A DNA stretch of 15,414 nucleotides from Flavobacteriales bacterium UBA5939. GTDB lineage: Bacteria > Bacteroidota > Bacteroidia > Flavobacteriales > Schleiferiaceae. Numbering within the stretch: the first letter of the stretch is position 1; each line of letters opens with the position of its first letter. Position numbers and translations under genes: made by a program. This document shows positions 7,616-13,929 of the stretch, piece by piece. The stretch lies in NCBI GenBank assembly GCA_002430755.1, contig DJCX01000124.1, positions 7,075 to 22,488 on the forward strand, read 5' to 3'. The notes beneath the pieces are model-generated. The model had not been told where the DNA came from and did no database searches. It saw only the letters and a list, made by a program, of their open reading frames with translations.

Positions 7616-8251
7616 ATGGATTTACATAACATACGAGAGACATACAATTTTGATTCATTGGATACGGATAAGTTGAAGGACAGTCCGATGGGTCAATTCC
7701 AACATTGGTTCGAGGAATACAAGGTATTGGGCGTTAAGGACTATAATGCCATGGCTATTTCAACGGTAATTGGTGATATTCCTGAGTGTAGAATTGTTCT
7801 ATTGAAGGAGATTCGTGATAACGGATATGTCTTCTATTCAAATTACGGCAGTGCCAAGGGTAAAGCGCTTGAGTCCAATCCCAATATTAGTGCCTTGTTT
7901 TTTTGGCGGGAACAAGAGCGTCAAGTTCGAATTAGTGGTAAAGTGGTTAAGATCGATGAAAAAGAAAGTAAGTCCTACTTTGAAACGAGGCCATACCTCA
8001 GTAAAATAGGGGCCGCAGCTTCAAATCAAAGTCGACCTATTGGTTCACGGAAAGAATTAGAAGAAAAGTTCAATTCGTTCACCTCGAAATATCCAGAGGG
8101 TACAGACGTGCCTATGCCTACTGAGTGGGGAGGATATCTGATCATTCCAGAGCGCTATGAATTCTGGCAAGGTAGAGAAGGAAGACTCCACGACCGTTTA
8201 GTCTTTGTTTTAGAAGACGGCCATTGGACTATTCAACGCATTCAACCTTAA
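7616..8251 (+). CDS. pdxH: Pyridoxamine/pyridoxine 5'-phosphate oxidase
   Basis: FMN-dependent oxidase making pyridoxal 5'-phosphate, the cofactor of enzymes such as the nearby class IV aminotransferase. The 211-residue length is standard. Motifs: N-terminal DSPMGQFQHWFEE (22-34), the FMN/substrate segment CRIVLLKEI (58-66), FYSNYGSAKG (73-82), FFWREQERQVRI (95-106), ASNQS (135-139), the C-terminal EFWQGREGRLHDR (182-194, containing the R and H that bind the PLP phosphate and ring in E. coli PdxH), and the end WTIQRIQP, close to the usual RLAP ending. The start codon is 18 nt from that of divergent yqgE. Transcription probably ends at the shared bidirectional terminator at 8262-8298. Confidence 0.96.
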   Translation: MDLHNIRETYNFDSLDTDKLKDSPMGQFQHWFEEYKVLGVKDYNAMAISTVIGDIPECRIVLLKEIRDNGYVFYSNYGSAKGKALESNPNISALFFWREQERQVRISGKVVKIDEKESKSYFETRPYLSKIGAAASNQSRPIGSRKELEEKFNSFTSKYPEGTDVPMPTEWGGYLIIPERYEFWQGREGRLHDRLVFVLEDGHWTIQRIQP

Positions 8252-8261
8252 ATACGCGAAT

Positions 8262-8298
8262 AAAAAAAGCCCTCTCCAAACGGAGAGGGCTTTTTATT
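8262..8298. terminator. Bidirectional intrinsic terminator between pdxH and HU
   Basis: A 14-bp perfect inverted repeat, AAAAAGCCCTCTCC (8264-8277) and GGAGAGGGCTTTTT (8282-8295), has an AAAC loop. A-tract on one side and T-tract on the other let it work in both directions, serving convergent pdxH (plus) and the HU gene (minus). Confidence 0.93.
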
Positions 8299-8315
8299 AA
8301 AAGTCCAGTAAAGGA

Positions 8316-8585
8316 TTAGAGCTTACCGTTTAGATCAGCACCAGCCTTAAACTTAGCTACTTTCTTAGCAGCGATTTTGATTACTGCACCAGTCTGTGGG
8401 TTACGACCGTCACGAGCTGCACGCTGTGAAACAGAGAAAGAACCGAAACCTACTAGAGATACACGGCCACCGCCTGCTAGTGTAGAACCTACGTTACCAG
8501 TAAAAGAATCCAAAGCTGCTTTAGCTTGTGCTTTAGAGATGCCAGCGTCTGCTGCCATTGCGTCGATCAATTGTGCTTTGTTCAT
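8316..8585 (-). CDS. HU family DNA-binding protein
   Basis: An 89-residue nucleoid-associated protein that binds and bends DNA as a dimer. It starts MNKAQLIDAMA, has the helical dimerisation part (about 1-40), GFGSF (46-50), and the beta-arm with RNPQTG (61-66), whose proline intercalates in DNA; the C-terminal KVAKFKAGADLNGKL is typical. It is on its own minus-strand unit, with a close-to-consensus promoter upstream and a strong terminator downstream, in line with high expression. The leader just before the ATG is A/T-rich with no Shine-Dalgarno sequence. Its codon choice is repetitive (many GCT/GCA alanines), as expected for an abundant protein. Whether it is HU proper or an IHF-type paralogue cannot be decided here. 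Confidence 0.95.
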   Translation of the reverse strand: MNKAQLIDAMAADAGISKAQAKAALDSFTGNVGSTLAGGGRVSLVGFGSFSVSQRAARDGRNPQTGAVIKIAAKKVAKFKAGADLNGKL

Positions 8586-8626
8586 TGCAATTAGTTTTTT
8601 TAGTTGTTATTAATACGAATGCTTAT

Positions 8627-8656
8627 CAAATATAGACGAAATTTGCTTCTATCCAA
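8627..8656 (-). promoter_or_regulatory. HU promoter (TTG, 19 bp, TATATTTG)
   Basis: On the minus strand the -33 TTG (8656-8654) is separated by 19 bp from TATATTTG (8634-8627), a full match to the Bacteroidota sigma-ABfr consensus. Transcription should start near 8620, giving a leader of about 35 nt before the HU ATG at 8585. This is the best promoter in the window. Confidence 0.8.
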
Positions 8657-8672
8657 GTATTCACGGGGGTTG

Positions 8673-8724
8673 AGCAAAAAAAAGTTTAGCAAAAATTGTT
8701 AATAACTCACATTTGAAGCAAAAG
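8673..8724. repeat. Three AGCAAAA repeats upstream of the HU promoter
   Basis: AGCAAAA occurs at 8673, 8688 and 8717 (TTTTGCT in HU sense), with longer matches AGCAAAAA at the first two. A shorter inverted copy (TTTGCT, 8642-8647) sits inside the promoter spacer. They lie in the non-coding stretch between the HU promoter and fmt. They could be protein sites or A-tract UP elements; in such A/T-rich DNA they may also be chance. Confidence 0.35.
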
Positions 8725-8729
8725 TGAGT
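8705..8729. other. Hairpin downstream of fmt
   Basis: ACTCAC (8705-8710) pairs with GTGAGT (8724-8729); after one A-A mismatch TTTG (8712-8715) pairs with CAAA (8719-8722), leaving a 3-nt loop. It lies 11 nt past the fmt stop. In the fmt sense it is followed by TATTAACAATTTTTG, an imperfect U-rich tail, so it is a plausible weak terminator of the NTPase-recQ-fmt operon. Confidence 0.5.
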
Positions 8730-8740
8730 ACAAACACTTA

Positions 8741-9667
8741 TTAATCAAGGGGTAAAACCGCCACTTTAAGCCCGTTTATGAATGATTTTGCATCCATATT
8801 CTTCTTTCCGTTAGGCTTAATCTCAGTGATTTCAACACTTCCATGAGGGTAATCAAGAAATAAACGCTTTTCAGAAACGCGTAAAACTGGTTTTTCGGAG
8901 GAATGCGTTCGCGAACAAACTCGTGCCCTCATAAACTTAAAATCTCCATAGTAGGATCCCGGAAAAGGGTTAAGTCCCAAGATTTGTTGTACCAATTCGT
9001 CCGGAGCTTTGGACAAATCAAGCTTACTATTGTCTTTATTGAGTTTAGGTGCATGCGTAGCTAGCTCATTATTCTGAGCCTTAGGAATAAGCGAACCAGT
9101 AACAAGGCCTTTGACAGTATTTAATACAAGCGCTGGGCCTAATGACATAAGTTCATTATGAAGTTCGCCCGTGGTCATCCCTTCATTTATGGGATGTTCA
9201 ATCTGTAAAAGCGTACCGCCAGTATCTATTTTCTTGTCCAACAAAAATGTAGTGAGTCCCGTGGAACGGTCACCGTTAATGATTGCCCAATGTATCGGCG
9301 CCGCACCTCTATATTTCGGTAATAATGATCCGTGCAAGTTAAATGTGCCTAAGGCAGGCATAGACCAGACTATTTCAGGGAGCATTCTGAACGCCACAAC
9401 AATAAACAGATCTGCATTTAACGACCGCAGTTCAGTAACAAAGTCTTCATCTTTTAGATTGGTGGGCTGTAAAACCTTGAGGCCATTACTAACGGCACAT
9501 ACTTTAACGGCGCTTTCTCGTAGTTTACGTCCACGCCCTGCAGGCTTATCGGCAACTGTAATGACAGCAGGTATTGTGTAACCGGCTTCTATTAAAGCTT
9601 CAAGAGGAGGGACGGCAAATTCAGGCGTTCCCATGTATACAATACGTGTATTAGTTCTTGAGCTCAT
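8741..9667 (-). CDS. fmt: Methionyl-tRNA formyltransferase
   Basis: Formylates initiator Met-tRNA using 10-formyl-THF. From ATG 9667 the product is 308 residues, normal for the family. MSSRTNTRIVYMGTPEFAVP (1-20) is the expected N-terminus; ADKPAGRGRK (39-48) follows; the catalytic centre is visible as N110, H112 (NLHGSLLPKYRGAAPIHWA) and D148 (KKIDTGGTLL). The C-terminal OB-like domain covers about 205-308, with NPFPGS near its start. The frame is open to 9715, but the extra 16 residues lie inside the recQ C-terminus and precede the family start, so 9667 is chosen. That start overlaps the recQ coding end (stop at 9651-9653) by 17 bp, which indicates translational coupling. Last gene of a three-gene minus-strand operon. 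Confidence 0.96.
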   Translation of the reverse strand: MSSRTNTRIVYMGTPEFAVPPLEALIEAGYTIPAVITVADKPAGRGRKLRESAVKVCAVSNGLKVLQPTNLKDEDFVTELRSLNADLFIVVAFRMLPEIVWSMPALGTFNLHGSLLPKYRGAAPIHWAIINGDRSTGLTTFLLDKKIDTGGTLLQIEHPINEGMTTGELHNELMSLGPALVLNTVKGLVTGSLIPKAQNNELATHAPKLNKDNSKLDLSKAPDELVQQILGLNPFPGSYYGDFKFMRARVCSRTHSSEKPVLRVSEKRLFLDYPHGSVEITEIKPNGKKNMDAKSFINGLKVAVLPLD

Positions 9668-11444
9668 CAGGGTTGCAATTAAGATCGAACCAAATATCAT
9701 CAAAAGAATGACCATCTCTTAGCATTTGTTCGATAATCGTGGGATCTGGGTAATGATTGAAAGTACATGCACTGCAAACGTCACAAGACCTATCATCTGT
9801 TTGACCGAAGTAATGCGCTATTTGTGTGGTCATGCATTCTTCACTTTTCAAGAAAGCTAGTATCGCATTGGTGCGTTCTTTTTTAGCATTGATATAAGCA
9901 TCAACAAAAGTGGAAGGAAAGCTTACGTACTTGTCGGCAGGACGCGGTTCTGTGAACTGAATAGCACTTTTGTTATCTGGGGCCTGGTATTCTATCAACC
10001 CTTTGGTTTGAAACGAAAGTAACAACTGATCAAAATCAGAAGGGGTTAGCATAGCCATTGCAGCTAAACGTTTTCGATCGAATCTAACGGGTCCATCAAC
10101 AGCGAGTGGATACATTCTATAGAGGGCCATGAGAACTTCTTTTGATTCCTGAGTAAGGCCATTCCAGTTTTTAGGAGTAGAGGTAAATTTGATTTTAGGA
10201 ACAGTAAAAGCAGATTCAATGAATTGCCAATAACCTCGTTGCTGTATCAGCTTAATGAAGTTTAGCAACTTCGGAATGGGTAAATCAAATCGTTTGGCTA
10301 GATCAACAATATTGAATTCAATCTTTTCCTCTAATCCGCTGCCAATCGCTATTTGATGTTTGCTGCAAAACGATTTATAAAATGCCTCTACAGCCTTGAT
10401 ATCTGGCAATTCTTCGATGCTCTTGTTCAACCTTTCGAAATCGTATTGATTGTAGAGCAAATGTGTATAACCCGTCGCGCCATTTCTTCCTGCACGTCCT
10501 ATTTCTTGATAGTATCCCTCCAAGGTATCAGGGACATCCCAATGCACAACCCAGCTCACGTCGCCTTTATCTATACCCATCCCAAAAGCAGTCGTAGCTA
10601 CCATTACTTTGACCTCATTGGCAATCCACGCAGCTTGGTTCTTAATTTTTATGGCGTCATCAACTCCTGCATGGTAGAAACAACTTGCAAAACCTTCATT
10701 GGAGAGTAACTTGCTAAGCCCTTCACAGCTTCTTCTAGTCTTTGCATAGATAATCCCCGTCCCTTCAAGTTTCGTTATAAGCCGTAACAACTGCTTTTCC
10801 TTATTTGGAGTAAAGTGTCTGTGAAGGATTAAGTTGTCTCTCCGCACAGAACCCTCAAAAACCTTTGCATCGGGGATACGTAACTCTTGAAGTAAATCAG
10901 CTTTCACACGTGGTGTAGCAGAGGCTGTTAACGCAATGGTGGGGGTGTTAGGCAGTATTTCCTTGACTTTATGAATATTCAAGTAGGACGGTCGAAAATC
11001 GAAACCCCATTGAGAAATGCAGTGTGCTTCGTCAATAGCGATTAATGAAATATCAGCATTGCTCAGGTATTCAAGAAAAAGTGGATTCGACAATCTTTCA
11101 GGAGCGAGGAAGGCGAATTTGTATTTGCCATACCTGAGGTTCCTGAATGCCTCATCAAGCTTTCGGACCGAATAAGAGCCTTTGAAGTGGTAGCTTTTGA
11201 TTCCCCGATGGACCAATCCGTTATGTTGGTCCTCCATGAGTGCAACAAGAGGAGATATTACTAGGGTAGTTCCTGGGTAGATGATTCCCGGTATTTGGTA
11301 GCAAATAGATTTGCCACCTCCTGTGGGCAAGAGTCCAATGGTATCTTTTCCAGACAGTATCGAGGTAATGATTTCGCCTTGTAATCCACGGAAATCATCG
11401 TAGCCCCAATACTTTTTTAATACCGCCCTTGCTTTGTCTATCAT
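9651..11444 (-). CDS. recQ: RecQ-family ATP-dependent DNA helicase, short form with C-terminal zinc cluster
   Basis: A predicted 3'-5' superfamily 2 DNA helicase in repair and recombination. The 597-residue protein has motif 0 YDDFRGLQGEII (15-26), Walker A PTGGGKS (40-46), motif Ia VISPLVALMEDQ (62-73), DEAH (138-141) within the RecQ aromatic loop DEAHCISQWGFDFRPSY, motif III TASATP (173-178), and motif VI QEIGRAGRNG in the second RecA domain. After that come about 200 residues with winged-helix-like predictions by eye (for example VDLAKRFDLPIPKLLNFI). The putative zinc ligands C537, C554, C557 and C560 (CX16CX2CX2C) are near the C-terminus rather than directly after the helicase core as in E. 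coli RecQ, and no HRDC domain is seen. The start ATG shares an ATGA overlap with the stop of the upstream NTPase gene. Confidence 0.92.
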   Translation of the reverse strand: MIDKARAVLKKYWGYDDFRGLQGEIITSILSGKDTIGLLPTGGGKSICYQIPGIIYPGTTLVISPLVALMEDQHNGLVHRGIKSYHFKGSYSVRKLDEAFRNLRYGKYKFAFLAPERLSNPLFLEYLSNADISLIAIDEAHCISQWGFDFRPSYLNIHKVKEILPNTPTIALTASATPRVKADLLQELRIPDAKVFEGSVRRDNLILHRHFTPNKEKQLLRLITKLEGTGIIYAKTRRSCEGLSKLLSNEGFASCFYHAGVDDAIKIKNQAAWIANEVKVMVATTAFGMGIDKGDVSWVVHWDVPDTLEGYYQEIGRAGRNGATGYTHLLYNQYDFERLNKSIEELPDIKAVEAFYKSFCSKHQIAIGSGLEEKIEFNIVDLAKRFDLPIPKLLNFIKLIQQRGYWQFIESAFTVPKIKFTSTPKNWNGLTQESKEVLMALYRMYPLAVDGPVRFDRKRLAAMAMLTPSDFDQLLLSFQTKGLIEYQAPDNKSAIQFTEPRPADKYVSFPSTFVDAYINAKKERTNAILAFLKSEECMTTQIAHYFGQTDDRSCDVCSACTFNHYPDPTIIEQMLRDGHSFDDIWFDLNCNPDELKN

Positions 11445-11968
11445 AGCCTATCTAAAATGAAGGCAACGCGCTCTTTTACAGGGATTTTGGGTACTACTAC
11501 GAGTTCATAGCCTAATTCTTCGTAAGCATCTACAATAAACTTCTCTACCTCCATACAGTCTTCGAGCGTTTCCATACGTTCGCTATCCAACGCGTGTATT
11601 TCGGGCCATACTGGCAGCAAGAAGACCTTATCAAAGCGACGTTCATTCATGTCCTTAACCCAACGATCCAATGGCGCTACATTGCCTTTTAAAAGGTAGG
11701 CATACGAATCGAGAACAGTACGGTCGTAAAAACTTTTAGTTCCCAACACAGCGCTATCGTATTGCTCATTACGTAAGTTCCACACCACATCGGTGAAGCC
11801 CATTAGGTCCTTCCAAGGAAGTATATCACTGCCTTTTTCCAAGCTGTCGCTGATAATATCGCGTGCTTGCTCGTGAAAAACTTGGTGTCCAAGCTCCTCT
11901 AATGCTTGGCTTACAGTGGTTTTTCCTGTTGCGGGTGCACCAGTTAATACAATTCTCGTCGTTTTCAA
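11441..11968 (-). CDS. P-loop NTPase, AAA_28/NadR-like (function unknown)
   Basis: A small cytoplasmic ATPase or nucleotide kinase-like protein of the AAA_28 group related to the NadR kinase domain. From TTG 11968 it is 175 residues: MKTTRIVLTG then the P-loop GAPATGKTT (10-18), FHEQAR (31-36), the conserved YDRTVLDSYAYL (81-92), FDKVFLLPVWPEI (112-124), DSERMET (128-134) and a final E-R-V-F-I-L helix. The longer frame starts at a TTG at 11998, but that codon lies inside a perfect -7 box (11996-12003) and so should not be transcribed; 11968 gives the family-like start right before the first beta-strand. Substrate is unknown. The stop overlaps the recQ start by 4 nt (ATGA), so this gene heads the operon with recQ and fmt. 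Confidence 0.8.
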   Translation of the reverse strand: MKTTRIVLTGAPATGKTTVSQALEELGHQVFHEQARDIISDSLEKGSDILPWKDLMGFTDVVWNLRNEQYDSAVLGTKSFYDRTVLDSYAYLLKGNVAPLDRWVKDMNERRFDKVFLLPVWPEIHALDSERMETLEDCMEVEKFIVDAYEELGYELVVVPKIPVKERVAFILDRL

Positions 11969-11995
11969 TGGGTATGAGATATCTTCGTAGAAGAA

Positions 11996-12003
11996 CAAAA
12001 ATA
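11996..12003 (-). promoter_or_regulatory. -7 element for the NTPase-recQ-fmt operon
   Basis: TATTTTTG on the minus strand (12003-11996) is an exact TAnnTTTG match. Transcription should begin about 7 nt downstream, near 11989, some 20 nt before the TTG start at 11968. No TTG -33 element at the usual distance was found. A plus-strand near-match TACTTTTA (12002-12009) directly abuts the OmpA-gene ATG, so the two divergent promoters may overlap. Confidence 0.55.
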
Positions 12004-12009
12004 CTTTTA

Positions 12010-13929
12010 ATGGGCCGATTCCTATACCTATTTCTTTTAGTTGTTATGATGAGCTTTTCCACAAATGGACAAAGCAAATCGGCCATCGCACAATTTCAAA
12101 AAGCTAAAGAAGCATTCAAGCAAAACGATGAAGAGAAAGGTTGGGTATATTTAGAAAAAGCCATCAAGAAAGGCGGTGATACCTATTACCAACCTTTGAT
12201 TTTTGCTGGTGACCGCCGGTTTAAAGAAGGTGATATTCTTGCGTCAATTGAGTACTACGATAGAGCGCTCCAGATTCAAGAGCTTTCTAGTATCCATTTG
12301 AAGAAGAGTATTGTTTACAAGTATTCAGGGGAATTTGACTTGGCCATAGCCTCTTACGAGCTTTTTATGCGCACTGCACGCATGTCTAAGGAACGACTAA
12401 GAGCTTCGGAATTGGCCTTAGAAAATCTGAAATTTACCAAGCAGAAGTATGAAGAATACAAGGCAGTAGGCGCTCCTTTGGAAGTAGTAAAACTGGTGTT
12501 TAGCGACGAAAAAATGGAATATTTTCCTTCGCCGACTGGAGACGATCAAAAGTTGCTTTTTACTGCGCGTATGCTTCAGGATGGTGCTCCGACTGACGAA
12601 AATCTGTTCGTTGCCGAGCGCTCAGGAGCTGGTTGGGAGAGCAGGTCTAGGCCTGTTTTAGGGCGTGTAAACACTCGTGTAAATGAGGGGGCTTCTAGTA
12701 TTAGCGCCGATGGAGAGTTTATGGTGTTCACAGCTTGTAACAGACCAGACGGTGTAGGGAGTTGTGATTTGTACTACAGCTATTACGATCCCATAAGAGG
12801 GTGGGGGTTCCCAGAATTGCTTCCAGGAAAAATAAATACCAAGAGGTGGGAGAGTCAACCTTCGTTAGGGCCGGATGGCACGACCCTTTACTTCGTTCGA
12901 GGTTCGCACAGTCAAGCCGAAGATTTAGATATCATGGTGGCTTATAAAGATGATGAAGGGGTGTGGTCTTCCATAGAAAAGTTGCCTTCACAAGTAAATT
13001 CATCAGGTCGTGAGCGCAGTCCATTTATACACTTTGACGGGAAAACGTTGTACTTTGTCTCTGAGCGCAGTCCATCTATTGGAGGATCCGATTTCTTCAT
13101 GACCACAAGGCTTTCGGATTCCACTTGGTCAAACGCAGAAAACTTGGGTTTTCCCTTGAATAGTTTCTCTGATGAATTCTCATTAGTAGTAAATGCAGCT
13201 GGAACCCACGGATACTTAAGTTCAAATCGGGGAAAGGATATCGTTCCGCAGCAGGATGCCATGACTGAAATGGACTTGTATGAGTTTGCCCTCCCTGAAT
13301 ACATGAAACCTGAGCAGCAATTTTTCAAGGATTTTGTTGTCGTTCATGCGGACACCCGTGTTCCATTGGGTTTAGCTAATGTTAAACTTAAAGGACCCGA
13401 AGACAAAGAAGTTTTTACAGGAACCAGTTCCAAAAATACGGGCCTGGTTCGAGCCATGCATAAAGGAGGTGATGAGTTACGTGTAAGTGCTTACAAAAGA
13501 GGCTTCTTACCTTATTCAGCAATCGTAGCTAAGGCCGATTTAATGGATGCATCGAAGGTGTATGAATTGCCTCTAGTTCCAACAAAATCATCGGATTCAT
13601 TTGTTTTAAGGAATCTACTTTTTGATACGGATAAGAGCGAATTGCTTCCGGCTAGTGAGCAAGAATTAAGACTATTAAAAAAGCTCCTCACAGATAATCC
13701 AGAGCTAAATGCAACCATTATAGGCCATACCGACAACCAAGGTGGAAAAAGTTATAATCAGAGGCTGAGTGAAGACCGGGCTATGGCTGTATTGCTGTGG
13801 TTAGTTGATGAAGGAATTGATGCTTCTAGATTGATGGCTCAAGGAAAAGGCATGAAAATACCGATCGCTTCTAACGATACAGAGAAGGGAAGGGCACTAA
13901 ACAGACGAACTGAAATTAAATTGCGTTAG
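12010..13929 (+). CDS. OmpA-family protein with TPR-like, PD40 propeller and CarboxypepD-reg-like domains (PorE-like architecture)
   Basis: A 639-residue exported, peptidoglycan-binding protein. ATG 12010 is chosen because it starts a clean signal peptide (MGRFLYLFLLVVMMSFSTNG, cleavage near Gln21); the frame is open back to 11863, but that part is antisense to the NTPase gene. Residues about 25-150 are TPR-like helices. About 160-430 is a WD40/PD40-type propeller, with blades near SADGEFMVFTA (232-242), GPDGTTLYFVRG (287-298), HFDGKTLYFVSER (341-353) and the SSNRG segment (404-408). About 438-522 is CarboxypepD-reg-like. Residues 530-639 are an OmpA C-terminal domain, with D575 and R590 spaced as in diaminopimelate-binding OmpA. 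This domain order is that of the T9SS protein PorE (Porphyromonas PG1058), but there is no lipobox cysteine, and many Bacteroidota encode several such proteins. Confidence 0.88.
   Translation: MGRFLYLFLLVVMMSFSTNGQSKSAIAQFQKAKEAFKQNDEEKGWVYLEKAIKKGGDTYYQPLIFAGDRRFKEGDILASIEYYDRALQIQELSSIHLKKSIVYKYSGEFDLAIASYELFMRTARMSKERLRASELALENLKFTKQKYEEYKAVGAPLEVVKLVFSDEKMEYFPSPTGDDQKLLFTARMLQDGAPTDENLFVAERSGAGWESRSRPVLGRVNTRVNEGASSISADGEFMVFTACNRPDGVGSCDLYYSYYDPIRGWGFPELLPGKINTKRWESQPSLGPDGTTLYFVRGSHSQAEDLDIMVAYKDDEGVWSSIEKLPSQVNSSGRERSPFIHFDGKTLYFVSERSPSIGGSDFFMTTRLSDSTWSNAENLGFPLNSFSDEFSLVVNAAGTHGYLSSNRGKDIVPQQDAMTEMDLYEFALPEYMKPEQQFFKDFVVVHADTRVPLGLANVKLKGPEDKEVFTGTSSKNTGLVRAMHKGGDELRVSAYKRGFLPYSAIVAKADLMDASKVYELPLVPTKSSDSFVLRNLLFDTDKSELLPASEQELRLLKKLLTDNPELNATIIGHTDNQGGKSYNQRLSEDRAMAVLLWLVDEGIDASRLMAQGKGMKIPIASNDTEKGRALNRRTEIKLR

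Noticed and set aside
8316..8585. HU gene as a sign of a mobile element or replication origin
   Set aside because: No integrase, direct repeats, DnaA-box cluster or other mobility gene is nearby, and the neighbours are housekeeping genes.
8722..8739. Alternative stem AAGTG/CACTT overlapping the hairpin at 8705-8729, possibly an attenuator
   Set aside because: Only five A/T-rich pairs with an 8-nt loop, and no leader peptide or ligand-binding structure around it; chance is likely.
9171..9581. 136-codon open frame on the plus strand inside fmt
   Set aside because: Antisense shadow of a strongly conserved gene, with no recognisable family, promoter or start context.
9668..9715. Longer fmt start giving MVILLMIFGSILIATL before MSSRTNTRIV
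   Set aside because: The hydrophobic stretch is an out-of-frame reading of the recQ C-terminus, and Fmt is a cytoplasmic enzyme whose family N-terminus begins just before RIVYMGTPEF.
11863..12009. N-terminal extension of the OmpA-family frame upstream of 12010
   Set aside because: It is antisense to the NTPase coding region, and the ATG at 12010 starts a clear signal peptide that the extension would bury.
13011..13075. Direct repeat TGAGCGCAGTCCAT at 13011 and 13062
   Set aside because: The copies are 51 nt apart in frame and encode ERSP in adjacent propeller blades, so they reflect internal protein repeats rather than a DNA element.
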